DNA from: Oscarella lobularis
Lineage: Eukaryota > Porifera > Homoscleromorpha > Homosclerophorida > Oscarellidae
Length of the DNA: 64,000 nucleotides
Direction of reading: 5' to 3'
Assembly: GCF_947507565.1 (NCBI RefSeq)
Contig: NC_089184.1
Span: 2,480,001-2,544,000 of the forward strand
In this document: one piece after another, positions 32,261 through 43,182 of the stretch
Layout: each line of letters starts with the position of its first letter
How positions within the stretch are numbered: position 1 is the stretch's first letter
Made by a program: the position numbers and the translations under genes
Notes under the pieces: generated by a model
The model's database searches: none
What the model was told of the DNA's origin: nothing
What the model saw: the letters and a program-made list of their open reading frames with translations, nothing else

Positions 32261-33139
32261 TTTGAAAATATTACTTTTTGGGCAATTAGTTGAATTAAAA
32301 TAGTAGATGATCAAAGACAGTGTATAGCAAGTTGCATACATTTTGTTTGCGATCGATCGCGCATTATTGTTGCTAGGCACGTGACTGGTTACAACATGAC
32401 GAGAGACGATCTCCGATCTTACCGTAGAGAGACACTTACTAGCGGCTCAACGTCATCGAAATCACTAAGTTCGCCGAGACTACAACGCAAATACCTTCCA
32501 GCGAGATCGCCTCGCCAATTACCGCCCAATCCTCGACCAAACAGACATCCAGCTACAAAAACGAGTTAATGAGAGCGCTAGCCGGCCGCGATGAGCCAGT
32601 GAAAGGGACTACGCCTTTCAGGAACGACGCCAGTTCTCGTAATTACAGCAGAGGCACTCGCTTCGATTACGTCCGTCCGCGGCCGGCCGGACTCCCTGCT
32701 TCCACGCCACGAATTGAGTGCTAGGAGGTAAAATACGCTTTCGCGAGCCTTGTTCGTTTTCCTACACAGGTTTTCTAAAGATGCCTTGTACATCTGAACG
32801 TCCAACTGTCTCGAATTGACTACGAAATGTGAAAGGATCGCTTCTATGCACAGAAAACGAATTTTCTGAGACATTTTCGTGTTGCAAAGACAGAAACAGG
32901 GGTATTCGATTGTTGTATGCATGCGAACTGTCATTCAGTTCGCCTTTGCTCAGAATTCCAATTCCTTTTTGTCCGGGGAAATTTCATTTTATTTTGCCGG
33001 CGATTTATCTGAAAAAGATTCTGAGAAATTCATTTGAAGCATCGTGTAAATGTTCTTCTCATTTCTACCAGTAAAGAAAATTTGATGGTAAGCAATCGAC
33101 ACAGAAAGACGAAATTTTTATTGGGACCCAATAACACAT
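32261..33139. other. Kelch-kinase 3' flank fused to CARD-kelch module 3 flank
   Basis: 32261-32690 repeats 18925-19345. From about 32705 it repeats 24210-24622 (and 20030-20438). The join at about 32700 ('GAGTGCTAGGAGGTAAAATACGC') lacks the sequence between these blocks in the first copy, so another deletion or rearrangement happened there. Confidence 0.55.
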
Positions 33140-33943
33140 TTACATTTTTAAGCATTCAATTGAGCTCCCAGCTCCCCATCCCCCCACTACAATCAATTGA
33201 TTGTCTCTTTTTGTACATGCACCATGTGCGTCTCGTCCCTTATTCATTGATGGCAATGGAAGCCAATCCCCAGACAATTCATCATATATTTCAACACAAT
33301 TGCTCTCTTCCCTTCCTCCTGTTGCGACGAGTTTCCCATTGCATGATGACAATTGACACAACATCTTTGTAGTTGGTTTAATATCAATCCACTCTTGTTT
33401 CTCTATTGTGAAAAATTTAACTGAATTCCCCGCCCCGTACCCTCCTCCTACAAACATTTTATCATCAATCACAGCCAATGAACACGAATCTCGTATATTC
33501 TTCATTTTCTTTATTGGTTTCCATTTTCCCTTTTTAGTATCAAAACAATCAACTCGACCACTCCATTTGCCTCCCACAAGATAAATGTTCCCATTGTGTC
33601 CAATTGCTGATCTGCCAAAGATTTGATATGCATCTGGTACTTTAGTTAATAATTCCAAATCTCTCGTTTCACTTTTCCATTTATAAATACTCGAACATTT
33701 ATCCCTGTCATTGATATCCATGACATATCCTTTCCCTTCACATTCAAAGACACTCAATGTGCGATAAATACCCGGCAGATGATGCTCCTCTGCCTCCCAC
33801 GCTCCCTTCTTAAACTGAAACATTCTATCCCCATAACCAACATGTAACATTCCATTGATTTCAGCCACACGTCCAAATGGCCAACAATAATCAATGAGGA
33901 TGTTGGTTTCTTTTGTCTCCCATTTGAGACTAGGATTGCCCAT
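33140..33943 (-). CDS. Kelch-repeat part of CARD-kelch module 3
   Basis: 267 residues starting MGNPSLKWE, with kelch glycine pairs at 'IYLVGG', 'KMFVGGG', 'KLVATGG' and 'LIVVGGWG'. It ends 'IECLKM' with no break; modules 1 and 2 align throughout. The acceptor TTTTAG lies 6 bases upstream of the Met and the exon is preceded by a 55-60 base intron with donor AAG|GTAGGG. Probably the last exon of a CARD-kelch gene whose first exon (34.03-34.48 kb) has a frameshift in the linker; it may also start at its own Met. Confidence 0.72.
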   Translation of the reverse strand: MGNPSLKWETKETNILIDYCWPFGRVAEINGMLHVGYGDRMFQFKKGAWEAEEHHLPGIYRTLSVFECEGKGYVMDINDRDKCSSIYKWKSETRDLELLTKVPDAYQIFGRSAIGHNGNIYLVGGKWSGRVDCFDTKKGKWKPIKKMKNIRDSCSLAVIDDKMFVGGGYGAGNSVKFFTIEKQEWIDIKPTTKMLCQLSSCNGKLVATGGREESNCVEIYDELSGDWLPLPSMNKGRDAHGACTKRDNQLIVVGGWGAGSSIECLKM

Positions 33944-34029
33944 TGAAAACTAAAAGATTTTAATTTAAAAACCCAAATGAGATTAGTCTTTTAGACACGC
34001 CCCTACCTTTGTTCTAAAACCAATGTTCG

Positions 34030-34481
34030 TCACTTTCTCTTTTTTAAATTTTCTTTGGTAAATTTTTTTTTTTTCATTTCTTTATCCAATTTTTTTACCT
34101 TCTCTTCCTTCTCTTCTTTCTCTTTTTTCAATTCCGTTTCCAATTCTGTGATCCTTTCTCTCTCTCTGTGTTCTTTCGAGCAGCACGTTCTGGTTCAGAT
34201 TTTAACCCTTCTTCTATTATCAGATCGGAAACGTGTTTCTGTCCTTCAGTTTCCTCTAAAACGCTCAAAAATCGTTTGAACGCATCGGGTCCTTTTCTTG
34301 GTAAGATCATAACGAGAAGCTGTTGCGATGCTTCAACACTGTCGTACGTTTTGATTCTCTCATACTCTTCGCGAGTGATGAGAAAGAGAGAATGAAGACG
34401 ATCAATGAGAGCGAAGGGCGAAAGAATCGCGACAAGAACATGTAAAATGGGGCGAACGTGCGTGTTCCATCTTTCGTCCAT
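34030..34481 (-). pseudogene. CARD plus coiled coil of module 3, frameshift in the linker
   Basis: Starts MDERWNTHV at 34481. The whole CARD is intact in one frame ('ALIDRLHSLFLITREEYERI', 'LLVMILPRKGPDAFKRF'). A 2-base expansion in the CT/GA run at about 34155-34168 shifts the frame after 'RKNTERE', ending at 34128. In the corrected frame the Lys/Glu coiled coil continues to the family TGA at 34030-34032. A free CARD of about 115 residues could still be made, which would act as a CARD-only protein. Confidence 0.72.
34045..34051 (-). promoter_or_regulatory. Possible -1 frameshift heptamer (module 3)
   Basis: Same heptamer and same spacing to the TGA at 34030-34032. The coiled-coil frame reaches it correctly if the upstream CT insertion is ignored. 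Confidence 0.25.
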
Positions 34482-34487
34482 TTCGAG

Positions 34488-35020
34488 CAGAGAAGAAGCA
34501 AACAACAGAGCGCGAGGTGGTCAACAAAATGGTTCGGGGGAACTTTTTTCATGACGTCAAGTCTAACCAATAGGCAATCGTCACGTGACAAACGTAGCCT
34601 CCCCGAAAAATGTCGCGAAAGGAGCCTTTCCCTCGAGTGAACGTCTTCTTCTTTTCATTGGAAATTGAAGAGAGATAGTACACAAATGCCTGAATTCTCG
34701 CAATGTTCCATCGCTGCGTTCTTAGGTCTACAGTATGTAGCGAAAGATCTCAATCGTTACTGTACTTGCAAAGTTAGTGTTCCTTTTGTCTACTATCCTT
34801 GGACTGATTGACTAAACTTCACATAATTGCATATTCTTTTTTATTTGATTAGTTGCAGCCTCTATAAACGTAATAAAAGTGAAACGAATTTATATGAGTA
34901 TATAGTATAAGTAATAGGTGGTGTATATCGTTTGTGACGTGCACAATTTTGCTTAGATCAAGTCATCAGATGTCATTTTATATTAATTTCTTTTTGTTTT
35001 CAGGCGAAAAGCAAAGCTCA
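34488..35020. other. Shared upstream region of CARD 3 and sialyltransferase 2
   Basis: Divergent intergenic region. 34488-34735 is the module 3 upstream flank and lacks the TRIM insertion present in module 2. 34740-35020 repeats the region before sialyltransferase 1, including an acceptor TTTTCAG. Confidence 0.5.
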
Positions 35021-35930
35021 ATGAGTCCACCATCCGTCTCGAAGTTCGCTGTCATTTCTCTCATCGCCATTGCAATGCTATTCTTCGCCGTCATTCACCT
35101 CCCCTGTGTCCCACAGCACCGCCACCGTCGCCATGCCAGCATTTCAAACGTCTTCGAACTGAGTTGCTATACGGAGGACACTCGATCCTCACCTGTTCAA
35201 ACAACGCTCGCAATTACGACGATCTCTACAACAATGCTGCCCAATTCGCCTCAGACGACGATTTCGTCAACGAACCTCTCCTCCGTCGCGTCCACGACAC
35301 GTGCGCCGTTGTCGGTTCCTCAGGCAACCTCCTCAACTACGAATTCGGTGGGCAAATCTACACGCATGACATGACATCGTCTTTCGCAATCTTTCACCTA
35401 TTAAAGGATAAGTAAAATATGTGGGAAGTCGCCTAGGCGGCGTTCTCGTGCCTAAGTATTTGAAATCGCATTAATTGGCCTTGCTATAATGCGAAGCATT
35501 TTATTCTGACGTGCCATCGGCATCCGGCGGCGTATGCTGACTTCGTGCGGACTTGCTGGACGCGGTACGGGCGTAAAACGTACCGTATGCATGGCACCGC
35601 GAGTTATGGAATTAAGTAAGGAAATCCTTCAGGCTTATGGGAGAAGGTATGGGACTCCGAGGTCGCGTTTTTGGATTATCAGCGAGCTCATGGCTCCCAC
35701 TTCTGGTCTCGATGCAGCCGTATTTGCTTTGCATTTGCGTCGAGAGGTAGATATGTACGGTTTCGGTTTGAAAGGGGCTAAGAAGTTACATTACTTTGCT
35801 AATGCGACCAATGAGGAGGTGCGGAATTCTCACGATTTTCCGGCTGAAGCGTATTTTTTACTTATTATGCCGAGGGTAGGCATGACAATTCTCTTGTTGA
35901 AATGTCTTGGGAGGGATATGGCAAACTGAT
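35021..35930 (+). pseudogene. GT29 sialyltransferase, copy 2, multiple frameshifts
   Basis: Paralog of the 28.3 kb gene. It keeps the signal-anchor 'FAVISLIAIAMLFFAVIHL', motif L 'CAVVGSSGNLLNYEFG', motif S 'PTSGLDAAVFALHL' with 'YGFGLKG', and 'HDFPAE'. It has a 2-base insertion at about 35169, a 5-base tandem duplication (ATGAC) at 35366-35375, and a 1-base deletion at about 35859, each shifting the frame. The TGA found in copy 1 at 'KYV' is here GGA, so the two copies decayed independently. Inactive as read. Confidence 0.8.
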
Positions 35931-36800
35931 CATTCATGGACAGACTCTTATATAGAGACTACCTGCTGGTTGCAGTCTCTTGGCAGTATTTCAATTTACG
36001 TAGTTGCTGAAATAGTTGTAAAAAGATACATCGATTCAATCGCAATCCTGCTGCTCAAATGTGCAAAGAAATGTTTTATTCAAGGTGAGGGTGCAGCGTG
36101 ATTACTGTTTGCACAAGTGTTACCAAAAATTAAAATAGTGATATTTGCTTTTCTAAATATTCATCTTTGTATCCCTGCGCGACTCAGGTGAGGTAGCAAC
36201 CAAGCTATTAGTCACATCCTATAAACTATAATACAGTAAGTGTATAGACAGACTAAAATTCGAGCGTGAATGAATAAAATATGGAAGCAGGAATTGACCA
36301 CGCCTACGACAGCGTTTCTCTTTGCGTAAGTGCGCGCTGAAAGAAAGTTAAGAGACCAGATTTAACGCTACTGCGACTCTCTCGCTAAATACGCCGCTGA
36401 AAAGATATTGGATGCGGGAATAACTTATTAAGGCCGGTCAGGCGGGAATGACATAGAGACTAGCGCGCGCGTCCACGACATGCAATCCGTCTTTCAACGA
36501 TACTAATCGCTGGTTTAGAGGCGTCTATCTCAAAGGCATACAGATGAATTTCATACATGATGACTTTGCTGTGGTGCGCGATCGAAGCGGGGGCCTTGAG
36601 ATCAAGCTGAGCATCCAAACAAGACGTTTACCTTTTCTGCTAGTCTTAACACAAGCTTAATTTGTAGATCATAGGTATGCCTTGCGATTCTTTGAACTAA
36701 AATGGGCAACTCTCTGAAGTATTTCTTCAACTAGCGAATAATTAATCAATTAATTAATTAATAATAGAGTTTTTTCTTCAGCATATGGATGACTCGTTAC
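35931..36800. other. Intergenic
   Basis: To about 36135 it repeats the sialyltransferase 1 downstream flank. The rest contains no recognisable gene. A (TTAA)-rich stretch lies at 36742-36765. Confidence 0.5.
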
Positions 36801-37975
36801 TCACTCCAACGTATCAAGTGCTTCGCGACACTGACTAACATTGCTGAGAACTTGACTAAAATCAGGACGACTCTCAGAAGTGAATTCCCAACAGGTGAGC
36901 ATTAGACGATACACGACATCAGAGCAGCACTTCTCCGAGTACGCATTGGTCGGTTGTCCGAGTCGTCGACCTGATTCCATAATAGCTACAAGATCCCTTT
37001 TGGAGATTCCTGACCAGGGCATTGCTCCTGATGACCAAATCTTCCACAAAGTGACTCCTACGTATTGGGACCAATTTATTAGACGCTAGACCTACTCTCT
37101 TTCTTTTCATACCATAACACCATGCGTCACTCTTGTGGCTGAACGTTCCATGCAGCAGAGCTTCTGTTAAAGAAAAGAATGACATGTAGTCATTTCAGAA
37201 GATATGTGTACCTGGAGCCATCCACTTGACAGGCAACTTCTCAAATTTCGAAAAACGATAGTCATTTTCGTTAAGTTCAAGTACCTTTGACAAGCCAAAA
37301 TCGCCCACCTATCGTAGTAAAATATTTCTCTTTTGTCGCAACATACTTTCACGTGTGAGACGTTTGCTATGAGAACGTTGCGTGCAGCTAATTAAGTCTC
37401 GATGTATGATGCGTCTCGTTTCCAGATATGCCATTCCCATGCACATTTGCTCGGCATACTGAAGCAAAAGTTGCTTCTATAAGAAACGTTTACTTTCTCA
37501 AGACGACAAAGAGCTACTATTTCAAATCACCTCTATGTCATTTTTCTGCACATAGGATAAAAGTGAACCAAGTGGGACTAACTCTGATACGAGCATAATA
37601 GCGTCTTCAGACTCAGTGTGAAGATATATATATTGTAGGATTTCTATCTAATCGTTTTTCGACTCACTTAGCCGTCAGTGGCAAACATATTCCCAGAAAG
37701 TGAGCAACATTTGCATGGTCAAGAGACGCCATGACTGCTGCCTCCTTTAGCAATTTGTTCTATACTTCCGCAGACGGTCGCCGTATTTCTTTTCCGGCCA
37801 CATCGACAAATTCCCTAATAAAAAGTTTGATGAACTTGAGTCTGAAGGATGACAAGGTACATAGCTTACTCGGTTGACGTATTCCGCGTTTCTTTTCTCA
37901 CCACTCCAAATGCTCCTTCACCTAATTTCTTTCCAAAATCCAAATCGCTTTTTTTTTATTAGAACGGGCCCTTTG
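36801..37975 (-). pseudogene. Receptor-type tyrosine kinase domain fragment, broken
   Basis: Only a kinase domain, over about seven exons. In order: glycine loop 'KLGEGAFGVV' (about 37910), alpha-C 'LLKEAAVMASLDHANV', hinge 'LVSELVPLGSLLSYV', catalytic 'IIHRDL...AARNVLIA', 'VGDFGLSKVL', 'LPVKWMAPEALLHG', 'SDAWCYG', then 'LWKIWSSGAMPW' and 'MLTCWEF...RPDF' to the stop at 36801. Lesions: a TAG at 37760-37762 before alpha-C, two TAA codons just ahead of the glycine loop, and a 4-base insertion (37389-37392) inside HRDL|AARN that destroys the catalytic loop. It lies directly downstream of the RTK at 38.1-43.2 kb in the same direction, with only about 90 bases between. It may be a second tandem kinase domain or the 3' remnant of a duplicated RTK. 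Confidence 0.75.
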
Positions 37976-38062
37976 AAATGGTGCTTGGCCTTGGAGTCTT
38001 GGTACTGGCGCCTTGACCATCCCTAAAGATTTATTTATTTATACAGAGACTTTTTTCATGCG

Positions 38063-41000
38063 TCATATTGGAACACACCAAAGCTTTTCTTTGAGGCTTA
38101 AGAACGTTATTCTCTTGCTTGGCTTGTAGTTCCACGACTCAAGCATGAGTGAGTAAATGGTATCCGAAAAATTTTCGGGTTGAGACAAATAATTCCGTCT
38201 TTCAACATAAGCTATCACTTCGGCATTTGAAAGCTTAGGATAATGAACAGTGGCGGCATACCACATGATTTTCCAAAGCGTAATGCCTAAAAAGTGTATA
38301 ATTTTAAACTTTTTTTATAAGTTGTTTTTCATACCAAAACTCCAAACATCAGAATTCGTTGTAAACTTCATTTTGTTCTAGCACTCAGGTGCCATCCATC
38401 TTAATGCCGCCTTTCCACCACGCGCTGTATAGTAGTTACTGCCTTCTTCTAGTACGCGAGCCTTCCCAAAATCAGAGACCTAAACGAGTGATTACTAGCT
38501 TACAAAGGCAGCCATGTTGAGATCAGTTCTACCTTAACTAGGTTCGCTGAGAAGACAATTACGTTTCGTGCTGATAAATCCCGATGAACAGATCTAAAAG
38601 AAACTTTGGTCTATACGACTCTATGTCTTACAAAGGTTGGGTTGCCTGTTTTCCTCCAAAAAACTCATTGCATATGCAATTTGTCCGGCAAATTTCAACT
38701 GTGTTTCCAAGTCAACTCTCTATGAGCAGGTATAATTGAAAATCACGTCTGAAATCTTATTCTCATGTTTGATTGTGAATTTTTTACTTTGATCTATGTT
38801 CCTGAAGATATTCGTCTAAAGCTCCATGGGCAGAAAACTCAACAACAAGTCGCATCGGACTCTCGATGCAGACACCCATTAGTGCAACCAAATGGGGATG
38901 ATCAAACGTTGCCATGACGCTCGCTTCACGCAAGAGATCGTCCTTCATTAGATGTGCCTCCACTTTGTCGGCTCGTAGCGCTTTGATGGCAACGTCGATT
39001 TTCACTGAGAGACAATCAGCGTCTCGCGTTGACCAAGTGCCTCTTAGAACTTCTCCGAATTCTCCTTGACCGACAAGGTGGTCTTCTCTTAATTCTGATG
39101 CGGGGATAACCTTTGCAGATTGCATTCCTTCTTTTAAGATTGTAGCCTTTCTGGTCATGTCAACAAGGTGAAGATAGCTGTTATGCTGGTGTAGACGTTT
39201 TCTTAGCCTTTTACCAAATCCAGCGTTCTAGAATCTTAGTGCTCGAGCCGGAGGTTCTATGTTTATAAAGGAGATGTTATGAGGATAGTAATTGAAGCCT
39301 GTGATATACTTCCTACCATCGTCTATCTGACTAAAGCTTCCTTAATTTCACGTCTTCTCTTAGCGCACCTATCGCTCTTATGCGCTTTGCTCTCATTCTA
39401 TTTCTTCTCCGCCTACATTTGATGACAAAAGCGATTGCAAGTAGAATGCCAACAATTACGCTGACAGTGACTATTATAGTATATTTGGCGTCCCAGCTGT
39501 TAGCTTTCTGTGGTCCTGCTCTTGTTGTGTAAGCAGTTGCCTCTGCAGTGATAGTTCCGTAAATGCTGGAAGGGCTTGAGCTTGGTGAAGTTGCACCAGG
39601 GCTAACAGGAACAACAGCGGCAGAAGCAGTTGTAGGTTTCTCTGTGCATGGGTGTCGGTTCTTCTTTTATTGTAACTAGCGTCTCAATTATTTTGTATTC
39701 CATCGTTTCATCGACGATGATAACGAGGTAATAGGTGTTGCTAAAGTTGTTGTCGGAGAACAAATATTCTTCATTTGGCTGCAACTTCTCTGAGATCTGA
39801 ACATTGGTTTTATTAGTATCTAAAAGAACTTCTCTTTTCTGAAGGAAATGCAACTACAGTCAGCAGCTGACAAATAAAATGCCAGATTGTCAACTAAATT
39901 CAATGTATTACGTAAGGGGGAGTTAGGATTACGTTTACAGTCTGTACTTGGTATAGTGGTCAAGCCCATCCACGAAGCCAGCTAGGCTTTGTTCTTGTTT
40001 TCCACTCCCAGTCCAACTAGGAGATTCTCCTTCTCTCGATCGGTACAGAAAGGCGTGAAGGTCGATCTTATTTCTGTCGTTCGCGTCAAAAGAGGTGTAA
40101 ACAAACAAGAATTCTACGTTTGCCTCTCCTTTCTCGATGTCGATAACAACCAAAACTTGATGATGCGAGTCTCTTACAAACGACAACAATCCTAAGAGTA
40201 AGTATTAGGCGGACTCTTTTCTAAAGTCATAGAGGCCACACTCTATCAACTTGTTTTTTTAATTGGAAAGGTTGCCTTAGAGAGCTCTGATCTCCAGCAA
40301 CAGTTAGGTCAATTTGATAGTATGAATGAAAGGCTTCCTAAGCAAAGACGATGTTAACGCGTAAATTTCCACAGCCAAATAACCTTTCAAAAACAATTAG
40401 CACCTTTTACGACGATATTGCGCTATGTGCCTTACCAGTATTGTCAACGTCGGCACCAATTATATCTCGAGTCAAACCTAAGCCATCCTTGGCAACGAGT
40501 AGTATCCGTACTTTGCGGCTTGAAGGAGCTTGCGCATGGCTGGTCCATGCAATTGTTCCTCTTACAAGGTCGTCGGACGATACGTACCAGCTTTGTCTAA
40601 AGCCCGGCAATGTTGCCCTGGTCCTCTTCTCGGACGCTAAAAAACTCGAACAATTCTTATTGCTTTGTTATCATAAAGGGCATCATGCTGCAAAAAACAA
40701 CTGATTGAAACGTGTAGTTTGGAAGTTGGAGGTCGTTTGTCGAGTTTACACATGGTGCCGTCGTGAGTTGGCTGCCATTGACTTTTAGACACTTCTCTTG
40801 AGCAAAAACCATTTGACTCGTCTTTAGAAAAGAGTAATTAGACGGTATCACTAGTAAAGAAAAACTATTGCCGGTAGAATTAAGCTCACCATAGCTTCGT
40901 AGAAGACATTAGATGTGCAAAGTTCTTCCGTGATAGATGCACATCTATTGTTAACGTCTATAAAGAGAGCAGCAATGCCAGTCTCAATTTCTTAGCAATA

Positions 41001-43182
41001 TCAGTTAAATAATAGAAATCTTGCCTGCCAGTTGTCTGCTGTCAGCATTGTATACAAACGCTGACTTGACGTCAGTTTTGTCGCAGGTTCCAGGAAACAC
41101 GTTTCCGGTCAAATTTATTTTCAAACACGCTTCATCGAGGTTCGAATGCAACGTTACGAAATCAGCACTCCTATCTGCTTAATTATGCATTGAAAGAATC
41201 ACGCTGTTCTATATATACGATTTGACTTTTTACCGTATGTAAAAACCGCTGAAGGAAACAGCGTTTCGTCAGTGTCATTAAAAGTGGTGCCACATGGAAT
41301 CGAATCCAGTTGATCGCTCTATCGACGTAGAGGCACGTAAGCACACCATTATTTTCTTGAACTAAACGCCAAATTGCGAGAAGTTTTACAGGCTTTTAGA
41401 GATGCTGTGTCGAAGTCATTCTTACCACGCCAAAGTCGCGTCGACACACACCCTCATATGTCTCCAGGTTGGGACACTGTACAGTCCACTGAGACCCTGA
41501 ACTCGGTGGGGAGCACGATACAAAGCCATTCATACTTAGGCAGTTATTAGTGCCTAAAGTTCAAATCATTAGTATCGTCTGGCCAGAATAGCTATGCTGT
41601 AGTGCGCAACGTACTTGCAAATTTAATTCGTAATTTTCCTTGTCTATCACGAACGGGTATGAAGCTTTGTCTAGCTCTCAATTGGAGGCCTCTGACAGAT
41701 TCGAGCAAAGCCTCTTCGCAAACTTTTTCCTCCTTGATGCACTGGTCTACATTTGGCCACATCTGGATTTGATGCACTGCAAGCACAACATTACGTCAAA
41801 ACTTTTCTTTGTCACTGGTATTCTTCTAAACCTCCAAAGGGGACGTCTGTGTTCAGCAACTTCACAGTATATAGACGTCCGACGACTTGTGGAGAACGTT
41901 TCTAAAGCCAATTCTCCGTAGAGACACGCGAACGTAAACAGTGTTGGGGCTTCCAGACACAAACATAGGAAGCCTGTGGGTTAAGAAGTTTGAGAGGATT
42001 AAACAAACAAGAGCAATATAATTACTAACTGACCGAAATAGAAGGGGCTCAAGATTGACAGCTAAACGCCCCGAAGCCAGCGAGAGCTGCTTTGTGCCAT
42101 TCTCCCAGCACAGGTCGACTTCAATACTGTTGGTTGCGTAAGCAGTAAGATTCATCTACATGAGTAAAAAGAGGGTACGTATGGGTTTCACTGCTATCTT
42201 TTCAACGTACAGTCATCTTCAGGTGTGCACTAAAGTCTTTCCGGCTAAAAATTACATTTGGCGTCACTTCATTTAAGATGTCTAGACGAAGAATAGTATC
42301 ACGCTACCGCCATCTTCAACCTATTTTGGAGCCATACATGTGTCTCTTTTCACAATGACCACGTTTGTCACGACAGTTTCTCATTCGGAGATGCCGTCTC
42401 TTATCAATGCCACCAGCCTAGTATATTCCTCAGTAGCATTGAAGTTGAAAAAATCAAACTGCAGCGACGTTGGCACGTCCATCTCTACAGCCGGATCTGC
42501 GAGAAGCAGACCAGTGACGTTTATAGAAGTCGTTGCTCTTGCAATAAACACGGCTAATGTGTCCGGTCACGCTCGTACTCGACTTCAAGATCATGAACTC
42601 GACCGCACGAGTCAATGTATCCTATTGGGTAACTTATTTTTGATTTGACCTCAGCTGCGAATGAAACTCGATACGGGCTTAAATTCATTCTATGTACTCA
42701 CAGGGATTCAGTTCAACCGACTTGGTATCGAGAATCTTTTTTCCAGCGTCGAGTAGCACGACATCGTATTTGGCGCTTTGGTTCGCCGCGAATGCCGCCA
42801 GAGCAGCAAGCTCACGCGAACCCTTGATCGCTTCTCCGAGAGAGGTAGCCAACTGCCCGTCTTGACGTCCGCGAAGTTCTACGCTCAACGGGTACTCGAC
42901 ATCGTCGCTCTCCCTGTGGCTCCATCGCACCACCGTGTACATCCATGCACAATGCGTTCATGCCTGCGTCATAGCTGTACAGTATGTCGCTTGGGTCTGT
43001 TATCGAGACGCGAGAAAGCGCTCCTAGAGGACCGTTAGAAGAGAAATATGCCGCGATGGCTTATCGATTTATGAGGCGACGGCCTTTAATTCGTATCTAC
43101 CGTTGGGAGACGACATTTGCGTTGCCGTTTCCGCAACTACAAGCAGGAAAGCTACGAGTAAGAAGCACATCTCTTGAGCCAT
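38063..43182 (-). pseudogene. Receptor tyrosine kinase with large ectodomain; TAG in the kinase domain
   Basis: The start at 43182 gives a signal peptide ('MCFLLVAFLLVVAETA') ending at a donor. Ectodomain exons are scattered to about 39.6 kb. Clear ones are 'VLVVIDIEKGEANVEFLFVY' (39.94-40.19 kb), 'GFRQSWYVSSDDLVRG' (about 40.6 kb) and Cys-containing exons at 40.7-42.2 kb; I did not resolve all boundaries. The TM helix at about 39.4-39.5 kb ('YTIIVTVSVIVGILLAIAFV') is followed by 'KCRRRR'. Kinase: 'LVGQGEFGEVL', 'VAIKALRAD', 'LLREASVMATFDHPHLV', 'VHRDLSARNV', 'SDFGKARVL', 'LRWMAPEC', 'SDVWSFG', ending 38063. A TAG at 38378-38380 follows APEC, and a 1-base slip near 42944 breaks an ectodomain exon. 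Catalytic residues are otherwise present. No ligand can be inferred. Confidence 0.7.
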
